Positions 39,991-50,428 of a stretch of 64,000 nt of DNA are shown in pieces. The DNA lies in contig CANXME010001452.1 of assembly GCA_948144175.1 (NCBI GenBank), forward strand, positions 434,001 to 498,000, written 5' to 3'. Numbering within the stretch: the stretch's first letter is position 1; each line of letters begins with the position of its first letter. The position numbers were made by a program, and so were the translations under genes. This stretch comes from Closterium sp. NIES-65. Its lineage: Eukaryota; Streptophyta; Zygnematophyceae; Desmidiales; Closteriaceae. A model generated the notes under the pieces. The model was not told the DNA's origin, did no database searches, and was given only the letters and a program-made list of their open reading frames with translations.

Positions 39991-41713
39991 CTCTCTTCGC
40001 GTAGTCAGGGACCACTTCCTCTCAGTTTGCCCAACCACTCTCACCGTTGACCTCCTCAAGAAGGGCCTCCTAGCAGCAGAGAAGAGCATAGTCGCTGTAG
40101 GAGCCTCTCGTGGTGACCCTCGCACCCCCGTCTTTGAGGGGTGTTCCCCCACCCCCCTCTTGCCCTCTGTTGCTTCTGCTGCTGCGGCCAACCTCGTTGG
40201 TTTCGAGTCGGTCGGCGCTGCGTCTGCCCCTAGCGGGAGACGCCGCACCGGCAAGGGCAAGAGGGGCAAGGGCGCTGGAGGGGCTGGCGGGGGCGGTGGA
40301 GGTGGTGGTGGAGGCAGTGGAGGGGGTGGGGGTGGTCGTGGGAGTGGTGGCAGGGGTGGAGGTGTCGGTGGCAGCAGTGGTGGCGGAGGAGGCGGTGGCG
40401 GTGGCGTAGATAGCGGAGGCGGTGGAGGCGGCGGAGGCGGCGGAGGTGGCGGATGCGGCGGAGGCGGCGGAGGCGGCGGAAGCGGCAGCAGCAGCACTGG
40501 ACCTGGTCGCGGCTCTTCGCAGAGGAGTGGCTCCGGTGGTGGTACGCGCCAGCAGGAGCAGCGCAGTCGTGAGACCCTGTCCCCTCAGCAGCTTCGTGAG
40601 TGGTACGCTGCGCGTCAGCACGGTGGGGGTACGGGTCCCTGCACCTACGTTCTCCGCACCGGCGACCGCACTGGTGAGCAGTGCGGGGGTGCGCACTCCA
40701 CTCAGCGCTGCTTTGGCTGCATGACGGACGCTTGGCGTCACCAGTTCCCTGAGGCCACTGAGATCCCTCGCTGGGGCGAGCTGTCTAGGGCGGGAGTAGC
40801 TTTCTTTGACCTTGACTTTGATGTTATTCTTGCTGCCATGTATGCTGTGACTATTAGTGATGAGGGTGACTGTTCCCGGTGTTTTCCGCCCGACCCGGGC
40901 ATTGGGACTGCTGCTCTAGGTACTGGTGAGACTGCTGCTCTAGGTGCCAGCAAGGCTGCTGCTCTAGGTGCAAGTGCGTCTGCTTCCTCAGGTGCTGGTG
41001 AGTCTGCTCTCTCAGGTACTGCGTCGGCTTCGGCCTCCCTCACCTTCACCCTTGACTCGGGGGCTTCTCGCTCCTTCTTTCGAGACCACACCACACTCAC
41101 GCCACTTGGTCGGCCAGTTGCAGTCTCTCTGGCAGTCCCCTCTGGGAGTTCTGTCCTTGCTCACTTCTCCACTGTCCTCCCGTGTCCGGCGGCCCCCTTT
41201 GGCACCCTGTCTGGTCTTTACCTCCCCTCGTTCTCTACGAACTTGGTGAGTGGTGCTGACCTGCAGGATGCGGGGGTTCACCAGTTCACTCCTGCGAGCC
41301 AGCGGGTGACCCACTACACGGACACTCGGACGGGCCGACACTTGGCCACGTTTACATGTCGGCCGGGGTTGAGCCTGTACACACTGACCACTGAGTCTCC
41401 TCCAGTCACTGCGGCTCGTCAGGTAGCTGCGTCGGGTCAGGTGTTTGCTGCGGCGTCCAGGTCTGGTCCTGTGTCTGCCCCCTGCTCGTGTCGCCTCCTG
41501 TCTCACGAGACTCTCCTCTGGCACCACCGCCTTGGTCACCCCTCCCTGCTTCGTCTCCGAGGCATGGCCTCCCGTCTCCTTGTCTCTGGTCTTCCCCGGT
41601 CCCTCCCTCCCCTTCCTCCGAGGCCTGGCCCTACCTGCGTCCCGTGTGTCGAGGGGCGGCAGCGGGCTGCCCCTCACTCCTCCCAGTTTCCTCCGACAGA
41701 GGCCTCGCTGTAG
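39950..41713 (+). pseudogene. Element G gag end, protease and pre-integrase
   Basis: Begins MYITLYYIVTRLPDS directly after the C run. It contains a Gly-rich linker, SPQQLREWYAARQ, the knuckle C-x13-C-x3-H-x4-C (about 40640-40710, CTYVLRTGDRTG then CGGAHSTQRC), protease DSGAS, and pre-integrase HHRLGHPS and CVPC. It ends at a tag (41711-41713) that replaces Gln in ASLQTLHMDVWG. Apart from the shift and the stop it is undamaged. Confidence 0.85.
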
Positions 41714-42776
41714 ACGCTTCACATGGACGTGTGGGGCCCCGCCCGCGTCCGTGGACAGGGTCACGAGCGCTACTTCCTACTGGTGGTTGACGACTACTCG
41801 CGTTACACCACTGTCTTCCCCTTGCGCAGCAAGGGTGATGTCACAGAGGTGTTGATCGACTGGATCCGCGCAGCTTGTCTCCAGCTCAGGCAGAGCTTCG
41901 GCTCGGACTTTCTTGTTCTGCGTCTGCACTCTGACAGAGGCGGAGAGTTCTCCTCTGGCCTTCTGCGAGCCTACTGTCGTGCACGAGGCATCCGCCAGAC
42001 CTTCACGCTTCCGGACTCTCCACAGCAAAATGGGATTGCTGAGTGCCGCATTGGCATGGTCATGGACGTCGCCCGTACGTCCATGATGCATGCGGCTGCC
42101 CCCCATTTTCTGTGGCCGTTTGCGGTTCGGTACGCGGCGCATCAGATCAACCTTCTGCCCACGCTCTCCATGCCGGAGACCTCCCCAGCTTTGTTTTGGA
42201 CGGGGAAGGTTGGCGATGCGTCTGCGTTCCGTGTCTGGGGATCTCGGGCGTTTGTCCGCGACCTGTCTGCGGACAAGCTGTCCCCTCGTGCTGCTCCTTG
42301 CGTCTTCCTTAACTTCCCCCCTGATGCGCCAGGGTGGCAGTTCTACCACCCCACCTCTCGCCGTATTCTGTCCTCCAAGGACGTCACGTTCGACGAGTTG
42401 GTCCCCTACTACCGTCTCTTCCCCTACCGCACTCCGTCCCTCCCCCCGCCACCGCTCTTCCTTGTACCAGGTCCCCCCCCGGTAGACCCATTTCCCCCTC
42501 AGGGTCCTGCCCCTTCAGGTGTGTCCTAGGTAGACGCAATTTAGCCTGTCGAGGTCGCTGGTGACTCTGGTGCTGCTGACGGTGCTGAGCCTGGGGTTGC
42601 TGACTCTGAGGGTGCTGAGCATGTGGGTGCTATGCCTGGGGGTGCTGAGCCTGAGGGTACTACGACTGGGGGTGCTGAGTCTGGGGGTGCTGAGTCTGGG
42701 GGTGCTGAGCCTGGGGGTGCTGAGCCTGGGGGTGCTGAGCCTGGGGGTGCTACGCCTGGGGGTGCCGAGCCTGGGG
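41714..42776 (+). pseudogene. Element G integrase and linker, first part
   Basis: Integrase is open from HMDVWG (41723) with HSDRGGEF (about 41930) and NGIAEC, where the usual Arg after the catalytic Glu is Cys. It stops at a tag at 42527-42529 and another at 42541-42543, then reads AEPGG repeats (42600-42775), where element H is inserted. Confidence 0.85.
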
Positions 42777-44282
42777 TGTGAAAGTTTAGGAGAGAGAAGA
42801 GGGTTGCACCAGGAAGAATGAGGATACAAATAGCAAACCCTAGAAGGGTTTTACTCGCTATAGAGCACCCCACTACAAGCTAGAGCATAAGATAACATTC
42901 TGACACACCCCCATAGCCAAAGTGGGGTGTAATCAGCAGAGCAAGCAAAGCAGTACAAGCTCAGGGTGGATCTCAATGTCACCACACATTTTGAGCACAA
43001 GTTCAAGAAGAAATAGTTTAAAGTTCACAATTATGAGCAAATCTAGTGGTAGTCACAACGGGCAAGTGAGGAGGAGGAGAGAGAGTGAGAGGAGAGGAGA
43101 TAGGAGGCGACGGCTGAAGCTGCAGACACACGGGCAACAGGAGGCACACTGGCACAGCGGCTACCGGAACAACGCTCCGGAATACTGGAGTAACTGGCCC
43201 CGCGGCTAAAGTAGCGGCAGACGAGCAACGGACCCACGGGCGGCTGGCACAGCTGGCTACGACTGGGCTACCGGAGCAACTCCCTGGACTACACGTGCTG
43301 CTGTCGATAGACGGCAACCTCCATTCAGCTTCCCCAAACTATCCCACTCCCCCTAACACACACCCGCTGCTACACCGCTAGCTCCACTCCCCCTTCACCC
43401 CCCCAAGTACCACTCCACCGGCTCCAACACGTCCACCCCCCCTTAACGGCAGCTGCAGCACATGGAGACGGAGGAGGAGGAGGAGCAGGGAACGACACAC
43501 AGTGAGGTCACCCCCACAGAAGAATGGGGAGTAGGAGGGGTGGGGCGCCAGTAGAAGCACGGAGGGACAGTGGGGAGGGCAGGGGCGACGAGGAAGGGGC
43601 CCACCACGGGCCTGGTACAGACGCTCGAGCCGCGCGCAGGCGGCCCGAGCCGCGCGCAGGCCTGGCGCCGTCCGTACGGGCGGCGCACGGGCCTGGCGCC
43701 GCCCGTACGGATCGCGCGCGGGCCTGGCGCAGCCCGTACGGGCCGCGCGCGGGCCTGGCGCAGCCCGTACGGGCCGCGCGCAGGTCTGGCGCAGCCCGTA
43801 CGGGCCGCGCGCTGCCTGTACAGGCCGCGCGCAGGCCACGACGGGCGACGGGGGGCGACGCGCGGGTCCCCGTCGCCCGTCGCGGCGCCTCCAGAGGGCG
43901 CCGCGCCGAATGACGGGGCAGAAGCCAGCCGCGCGCCTCGGGGCGCATAGCGGGCAGAGAACCGCCGCGCGCCTCGGGGCGCACGGCGGGCAGAAAACCG
44001 CCGCGCGCCTCGGGGTGCATGGCGGGAAGAAAAACTGCCGCACGCCACGGGGCGTGCGGCTCAGAGAGTAGTGGTAGCAGTTGTAGCGGAAGCAAGGAGG
44101 TGGTAAGACCACCCACAGAATCGATCCAAGGGGATCGACCTGCTCTGATACCATGTGAAAGTTTAGAAGAGAGAAGAGGGTTGCACTAGCAAGAATGAGG
44201 ATACAAATAGCAAACCCTAGAAGGGTTGTACTCGCTATAGAGCACCCCACTACAGGCTAGAGCGTAAGATAACATTATGACA
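42777..44282 (-). mobile_element. Element H: non-coding short-LTR retrotransposon (1506 bp)
   Basis: LTRs of 129 bp at 42777-42905 and 44154-44282, flanked by tgggg duplications (42772-42776 and 44283-44287). The minus-strand primer site is a perfect tggtatcagagc (44142-44153). The purine tract (plus-strand cacccccatag) follows the left LTR, with the same 3' block (caagctcagggtggatctcaa, gtcaccacac) as the coding elements. The interior holds a 31-bp array (about 43660-43820, cctggcgcagcccgtacggg) and a roughly 39-bp array (about 43920-44050, ccgcgcgcctcgggg). No gag or pol is present. LTRs differ at about 7 of 129 positions. It is best explained as a TRIM/LARD-like parasite mobilised by short-LTR proteins in trans. 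Confidence 0.9.
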
Positions 44283-45402
44283 TGGGGGTGCTACGCCTGG
44301 AGGTGCTGAGCCTGGGGGTGCGGAGCCTGAGGGAGCTGGGCCTGCTCGTGTGGCGTCTGGCGGTGCAATGCCTGGCGGTGCTGTGCCTGGCGGTTCTCCG
44401 GGTGCTTCGTCTCGGCGGGAGCCACTCTCTCCACAGGAGCTGCGAGAGTGGTTTGCCCGGTGCTGGAGGCGTGCTGCTGGAGCTGGAGTTTCTTCGGCTG
44501 CTAAGGGTGCTGGTGCCGCGGGTCCCGGAGGTGCTCGTACTGGGAGTACTGGAGCTGCTGGGCCTTCGGGTACTACTGGAGCTGGAGCCACTACGTCTTC
44601 TCGTGGTCCGACAGGAGCTGGAGCTGCTGCGGGTGTTGGCGCTGAGGCTACTGCTGTCGGTCCTGGAGGTGGTCCTGCTTGGGGTGCTTCTAGTGCTGCT
44701 GGAGGTACTGGAGCTGGAGGTGCTGCTGGCGCTGATGCTACCACTGGGGGTACTGGTACTATCCCTGCTGTGTCTGGAGTCGCCGCGCGGCCTTGGCCGT
44801 ACTTTGTTCCGCTCCTTGAGCAAGTTCTTGGTCTCCCGCCTTCTACTGGTCCTCCTCCTCCCTTAGAGTGTCCACAGCCTGTCCCGTCACCGTTACAGTT
44901 ACAGCCGGCCTCCCCATTGCCTGCTCCTTCTCCCTACACTGGTCCTACTGGAGGTCTTGCTGAGCGTCGTGAGCCTGCGTCTCCCCCTGCGTCGCCTGTC
45001 CGTGCTGCTCGCACTAGTGGTCGTGGTTCGCGTCAGCGTCCTCCTCCTGTCCCTGGCACGCACCGGATGTCTCTACGTCCGTCCATTGCTCCTGTGCGTG
45101 CCCCTTTGCCTTCTCCTCCTGAGTCTTGTCTTCCTGCTCTTGCCGAACCGGAGTCAGACTCTCTTCATGCAGCCAGTCCTTCTGTCACGCGTCTCCTTGC
45201 TACTGTTGTCACTGACCCTTCCTTTGAGTCTAGTGCTGCGTCTGCCCTAGTTGCTGAGCTCGTCGACTTTGCTGCTCGTAGTCGCCTAGACTACGCTGCC
45301 AGTCTTGTTGCCGAGTCCGAGTCTGTCTGTCCTCCGTCCGTCGGGGGTGAGTGTGCCCTTGGCACAGACGTCCTTGAGGACAGGTAGAAGGAGTTCCAGT
45401 GT
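44283..45402 (+). pseudogene. Element G linker, second part
   Basis: Resumes the AEPGG repeat after H. It then has SPQELREWFARCW (about 44425), an Ala/Gly-rich tract, FVPLLEQVLGL, and the Ser/Pro-rich region preceding RT. A tag at 45385-45387 (VLEDR, then stop) replaces a Gln codon; the same frame continues into RT. Confidence 0.82.
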
Positions 45403-47052
45403 TTGGCTGCTGCTTCACCTCATCTCGTGTCCGTACTGCTTACCCCTGAGGGAGACCCGGATGCACTTGACATCCCGACTCCGTGCTCTTACGCGGAGGC
45501 GATAGAGGGTCCCTACTTCTCTCAGTGGCAGACATCTATGGACGCAGAGATGGCTTCCTGGAAGTCCACAGGCACCTACGTTGACGACGTTCCCCCTCCT
45601 GGGGCGAACATCATCAGTGGCATGTGGATTTTCAGGGTGAAGCGGCCGCCGGGTTCTCCGCCTGTCTTCAAGGCGCGCTACGTGGCTCGTGGCTTCAGTC
45701 AGCGGCAGGGAGTTGACTACTTTCAGACCTTCTCTCCCACCCCAAAGATGACCACTCTTTGGGTACTGCTGCACATAGCTGCTCACCGTGACTACGAGCT
45801 ACACTCTCTTGACTTCAGCACTGCTTTTTTGCAGGGCAACCTGCACGAGGAGATCTGGCTGCGCCGCCCTCCTGGCTTCACTGGGTCTTTTCCTCCTGGC
45901 ACCCAGTGGAGCCTTCGGCGGCCGGTCTACGGTCTCCGACAGGCACTGCGTGAGTGGCACGACACAGTGAGGACTACACTTGCGGCTCTTGGGTTTGCTC
46001 CCTCTTCTGCTGACCCGTCGTTGTTTCTGCGCACCGACACTTCTTTGTCGCCGCTCTACATCCTCGTGTACGTCGACGATCTGGTCTTTGCCACAGCTGA
46101 CACTTCTGGACTCGCCCACGCGAAGTCCGAGCTGCAGAAGAGACACACGTGCACTGACCTGGGTGAACTGCGCAGCTACCTTGGCTTGCAGATCACCCGG
46201 GACAGAGCACGCCGCACCATTACCCTGACTCTGTCACACATGGTGCAACAGGTCCTTCAGCGCTTCGACTTCACGTACTTCTCGCCTCAGGCCACTCCTC
46301 TGCCTACTCGCCACTCGCTCTCAGCTCACCCTTCGGATGAGTCCGTAGAGTCGAGTGGCCCATACCCAAAGCTTGTTGGCTGCCTCATGTACCTGATGAC
46401 CTGCACACGACCTGACCTTGCATACCCTCTTAGCATTCTCGCACGCTATGTTGCTCCTGGGAGACACAGACCAGAGCACATGGCTGCAGCGAAGAGGGTG
46501 TTGCGCTACTTGTGCAGTACGTCGGGCATGGGGCTTGTGCTTGGAGGGCAGAGTCCAGTGGTCCTCACTGGACACGCAGACGCTTCTTGGGCTGACGACC
46601 AGGCTACGCAACGGTCGTCACAGGGTGACACCTTCAGCCTTGGTTCCGGCTCTGTTTCGTGGCGGGCTACTCGCTCGTCTTCTGTTCTCGGCTCCAGTTG
46701 TGAGGCTGAGATCTACGCAGGAGCCATGGCTGCACAGGAGCTTCGCTGGCTCACCTACCTGCTGACTGACCTCGGAGAGCCGCCTCGTTCTCCTCTAGTG
46801 CTGTACGTAGACAACAAGGTCATGCTGGCCTTGTGTTGGGAGCAGAGACTGGAGCACAGAACGAAGAACATTGCTGTCCGCTACTTCCTTGCTCGTGAGT
46901 TGCAGCAGCGTGGTCAGCTGCGCCTTGCGTACGTGGCCTCTGAGGCCAACACTGCTGATATCTTCACCAAGGCGCTTGCGCCTTGTGATCATCAGCGCTT
47001 CTGTACTCAGCTGGGTCTTGTGCCTGCCTTGCCTCAGTTGCTCACCCCTTGA
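45403..47052 (+). CDS. Element G reverse transcriptase and RNase H
   Basis: An open stretch of 549 codons: RT with DAEMASWKSTGTYVD, KARYVARGFSQ, LDFSTAFLQGN and YVDD (about 46073); RNase H with HADASWADD, CEAEIYAG and YVDNKV; ends LPQLLTP. All active-site residues seen in N1 are present. It has no proper start of its own: the first codon is TTG after the stop at 45385, so it would not be translated as a separate protein. Confidence 0.85.
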   Translation: MAAASPHLVSVLLTPEGDPDALDIPTPCSYAEAIEGPYFSQWQTSMDAEMASWKSTGTYVDDVPPPGANIISGMWIFRVKRPPGSPPVFKARYVARGFSQRQGVDYFQTFSPTPKMTTLWVLLHIAAHRDYELHSLDFSTAFLQGNLHEEIWLRRPPGFTGSFPPGTQWSLRRPVYGLRQALREWHDTVRTTLAALGFAPSSADPSLFLRTDTSLSPLYILVYVDDLVFATADTSGLAHAKSELQKRHTCTDLGELRSYLGLQITRDRARRTITLTLSHMVQQVLQRFDFTYFSPQATPLPTRHSLSAHPSDESVESSGPYPKLVGCLMYLMTCTRPDLAYPLSILARYVAPGRHRPEHMAAAKRVLRYLCSTSGMGLVLGGQSPVVLTGHADASWADDQATQRSSQGDTFSLGSGSVSWRATRSSSVLGSSCEAEIYAGAMAAQELRWLTYLLTDLGEPPRSPLVLYVDNKVMLALCWEQRLEHRTKNIAVRYFLARELQQRGQLRLAYVASEANTADIFTKALAPCDHQRFCTQLGLVPALPQLLTP

Positions 47053-47259
47053 CCTTGTCTGTACTGTTACATATATATATACACCTGCTCTTGCTTGTCT
47101 AGCCTTTTACATATATGTACTCCTGCATGTGAACTGGCCTTGTGGCCTTGAACTTGTGCTCGGAATGTGTGATGACTTTGTGATCCACCCTGAGCTTGCT
47201 TTGCTTTGCTTGACTGGTCTTGTGACCCCTTGTTCTCCCCCACTTTGCCTATGGCGGTG

Positions 47260-47383
47260 TGTCAGATTTATAGGACATAGCTACTGTAGGCTATAGTGGG
47301 GTAGCACATATGGGGTATAGCTTTCTAGGGTTTGTACTTGTACCCAACTTTCCCTTAGTCATTTCATTTTCGTTTCTTCTTAG
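47260..47383 (+). repeat. 3' LTR of element G
   Basis: Begins tgtcagatttatagg after the purine tract (tatggcggtg) and carries the core taggctatagtggggtag. The right end is uncertain: instead of the usual ttcaca it ends in cgtttcttctta and runs into element I. No target duplication can be assigned. Confidence 0.75.
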
Positions 47384-48552
47384 TTGTCGCCTCCGGGACG
47401 ACAACCGTGGATACAAAACTTCTCGAGCAGCTGATAACACGCATCACCGCACTGGAGAGCTATAAGCCAATGAGCATCGACGACTCTAGCTACGCCCGAA
47501 GACCTCCCGAACCGCAAGGTGCTCAGTCCAAGGGATCCTTCACCTTCCACAATCGCGGAGCTCAAGGATCTGCACAAGCACAACATGCGCATCTCGAGAC
47601 GATGGCGTCAATGCAGAACAAGTTCCTCTCAACATCAAAGCTTAGGACAACCAAGCCCTTCGACGGGAAGGACTCACACTTGGAGTTTCGAGTTTGAACT
47701 CCTGTCTCAAGGCGCACAGATCTGGATGTACTACGACGGATCCTACGCATTCCCGGTCAACGGCTCACCTCAAGAGAAGACACAATATTACAACGAGTCG
47801 TTGTTGGCCTTCACCAACTTGATCCAGAACATGTCGCCCGAAGAACAACTGAGCATTCGCCCCTTCAAAAACGAGTGGGCGCCCGCGCAGCAATCCTGGG
47901 AGCACCTGCGCACCTGCCACATGGCATCAGATTCGGTGACACTTAGTCGCCTTCTTAACCAGCTGAACAACGTAAAGATTTTCCCCGAGAGAAGGCTGGG
48001 CCATACATCAACCGTTGCAGAAACCTGAGAGATCAATTTAGGAAAAGTGGTGGCAACTTCCCTGACGACATGTTCGTCACGATCATCCTTGCTGGTTTAA
48101 GCCCGGAATGGCGCCACAGCAAGTCACTCCTTCGCACCCAAGGAACACTCAGCGAAACTTCCCTCTGTGCCTTGCTTCTTGCCGAACAATAGGAGATTGA
48201 CCTGTACAACGAGAGAGGCAACAAGAAGGAGAAGAGAAAAGAAAAGACTCTTCTGCAAGAAATGCAAGAAGACAGGAGATACGATCCACGAATGTTGGAA
48301 GCTGAACTGCAACAACAATCATGGTCAGAAACAACAAGGAGGAGCATCTCACCAGCAGCCCGCAGGAGCCTCGGCGCGCAATCAGACCGTCTCTCCGCCT
48401 GCCGTCACCAACACCGCTTAGGCTCCCGCTCGCATATCTAGAAACGACAAAGGGAAAAACAAGGTGTTAACTTGCATGGTGCGGCTTGGACCACCGCGAC
48501 CAAATTGTCACTACCGGTTCTTTCAGAGATGGGAAGATTTGTTCGCAGACCC
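47384..48552 (+). pseudogene. Element I gag (CCHC copia lineage, related to B)
   Basis: The N-terminus is cut by element G. Readable segments are LLEQLITRITALESYKP, LRTTKPFDGKDS, WSFEFELLSQGAQ, CRNLRDQF and GLSPEWRHSK; they align with B gag. A one-base loss near 47685 and another shift near 47995 break the frame, and a tag occurs in LLAEQ (48190). The zinc knuckle reads CKKCKKTGDTIHEC, with Asp in place of His, so it is probably dead. A tag at 48419-48421 ends the gag tail, the place where B has its gag stop. Element J interrupts at 48553, and the same element resumes at 63543. Confidence 0.8.
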
Positions 48553-49757
48553 TGTCAACGGGAGTTGGGTTTGGTCCCGTCACGCTTGGGCGGAGCCGAC
48601 TTCGTGGTCGGATGTGAGGGGAGCAGCCGACTTGCAGCAGTGGGCGAGCTGTTTGACGAGGAGGTCGACCTGCACGGGAGCCACTGCACGGGCGCCGACT
48701 TCAGGGTGGCGCCGACTTCAGGGAGGTCGACTTGGGAAGTCGACTTGCGGAGGGCGTCGACTTGGTGACGCCAACTTGGGGCAGCCGACTTGGGTGGTCG
48801 GCTGACAGGCCTGCTGGTCGACTTGGTGGTAGGTCGACCAGGCGTGATGTCGACCTGGTGGTCGACCTAACCTTGTGGTCGACGGAGGAGGGGCCGACGT
48901 CGATCACAACTCAGGACGCCGAGCAGCTGGGCGTCGAGTAGCACGGCGTCAACTTGGTGACGCCGACTTCGGGTAGCCGACTTGGGTGGTCGGCTGATAA
49001 CGGTGCTGGTCGAGGTGGAGCTGGTCGTGCCTCCCCCACTGCTGCCAGGAGTGACGTCGACCTGGAGCTGGTCGACCAGGGGTGTGGTCGACCTGGTGAG
49101 GTCGACTGGAGGTCCTCGTCAACTTGGGAGGTCGACGGGCACATACAGGAGCAGCTGGTCGACGTGGTTGCCCGGTCGTCCAGGTTACCTGGGTGACGAG
49201 GTTCTGCGGAGGAGTGCAACGGTCGCCCACGCGAAGTTGGCGAGTGCGACCTCAGTGGTGGTATCCCGAGGTCGACGTGGCTGATCAGATGCAGTCGTCA
49301 GCGCCAGGTTGAGTTGGTGTGTGCGCTGTGCAGGTGACGAGGCTCAGCACGCCAATCATCTGCGAGCACCTGCGAAGCTGGTGTGATGCTGTACTGCGGG
49401 AGCAAAGCTGGCACGCCGTTGACCTGCTGCGTTGGCACGCCGTCGACCTGCTGCGTTGGCACGCCGTCGAATTTGCACTGCTGGAGCGCGGTCGACCAAG
49501 TCGTGCTAGAATGCGGTCGACCATTCTGCGCTGGCAGTCGACCGACCTGAATGCTAGATCTGATGTAGTCTTGCCATGCCAACTTCTTTGTACCATTGTT
49601 GTCAACCTTCCTTAGTGAAACTCTTATCAAATTGCCCCGTGAACCAGCAATCAGTGTGTGCACTAAGAGAACGACTAAGGACCAACGAACGCAGAGATCA
49701 CACGAGCAGCCGTGCCTAGCCCGTAGTCTAGCTCCCGTTGTAGTAGTTATCTACGCA
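48553..49757 (+). repeat. 5' LTR of element J (1205 bp)
   Basis: Begins tgtcaacggg and ends atctacgca, followed by the primer site at 49758. It is crowded with gtcgac and its half-sites. A block at about 48752-48865 (gtcgacttggtgacgccaac, cagccgacttgggtggtcgg) recurs in altered form at 48948-49100, so the LTR holds an internal duplication. A TATA box is not obvious. Confidence 0.9.
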
Positions 49758-50100
49758 TGGTGCGGTGAGCGTGGACAACACACGACTTACCTTTCAGTCA
49801 GGTCGACGTAGACATCACATACCTAATTCGTTGTTGTAGGCCGGAAGTTGTACGGTACTCACTATGGTTGGAGCCGTAGGTGACGCAGGGGTGGTGGACA
49901 CCATGGAGGCACGGCTGGTGAACACGAGGAATAAGCACGAGGCCAACAAGTATGGCGACCTATCTTGGGGGATCGTCGAGGCTAGACTCCGCACCATGTG
50001 GGCGACGGAGCACCCCTCTCGACCTCCCTCTCCTTGACCGGTACACGACGAAGGCGGCGTCGACGTGGGCGTCAACGCTGGTGGTGGTCAAGTCGGCAGT
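49758..50100 (+). pseudogene. Element J leader and gag N-terminus
   Basis: Primer site tggtgcggtgagc, a short leader, then ATG at 49864 with 57 codons (MVGAVGDAGVVDTMEARL, KYGDLSWGIVEARLRTMW) to a tga at 50035-50037. The Y-x-x-W-S-W-G-I-V-E segment is the usual start of a copia gag domain. Gag should continue in another frame but is cut by K at 50101. Confidence 0.7.
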
Positions 50101-50231
50101 TGTGTGAAGATAAAAGCGAGGAATGATGGGACTAGAAACGAGATGAGTACAAATATGAAACCCTAGATCGTTGTACCCCTTAGTGTCTACCCCACTATAG
50201 CCTACAACGACTAAGTAATATAAATCTGACA
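50101..50231 (-). repeat. 3' LTR of element K
   Basis: On the minus strand it starts TGTCAGATTT and ends about CTTCACA. The purine tract appears as tacccccatag at 50232-50242 on the plus strand. It contains the shared GTAGGCTATAGTGGGGTAG core. Confidence 0.88.
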
Positions 50232-50428
50232 TACCCCCATAGGCAGAGTGGGGGAGAACTAGGGGTCACAAGACCAGTCAAACACAGCAAAGTAAGCTCA
50301 GGGTGGATCACAACGTCACCACACACTCCAAGCAAAAGTTCAAGGCCACAAGGCCAGTTCATATGCAAGATCATATATAAAGGCAAACAAGCAAGTGCAG
50401 GTATATCTAGATCACAGTACAAGCAAGG

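Larger units (their letters stand above)
39001..47383 (+). mobile_element. Element G: 5'-truncated short-LTR copia element
   Basis: Starts without an LTR inside a GC-rich leader (39001-39440, cggccccgtcgccaccacc units then gagccgccc units). It continues through gag, protease, integrase, H insertion (42777-44282), linker, RT and RNase H to a 3' LTR at 47260. Gag and pol carry one C-run frameshift and stops at 41711, 42527 and 45385. RT and RNase H are otherwise intact. The right limit is approximate because the LTR end has diverged. Confidence 0.85.

Noticed and set aside
43378-44250. 290-codon minus-strand open frame in element H
   Set aside because: It begins inside the LTR and runs through leader minisatellites; the composition simply reflects the repeats and no gag or pol motif occurs.
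47384-47410. Inverted repeat gttgtcg...cgacaac as a terminator or element end
   Set aside because: It lies where G meets I and reads through as gag codons; a 7-bp stem alone is not convincing.
48700-49300. Regularly spaced repeats that could resemble a CRISPR array
   Set aside because: Repeats are uneven, palindromic gtcgac motifs without uniform spacers, inside an LTR of a eukaryotic retrotransposon.
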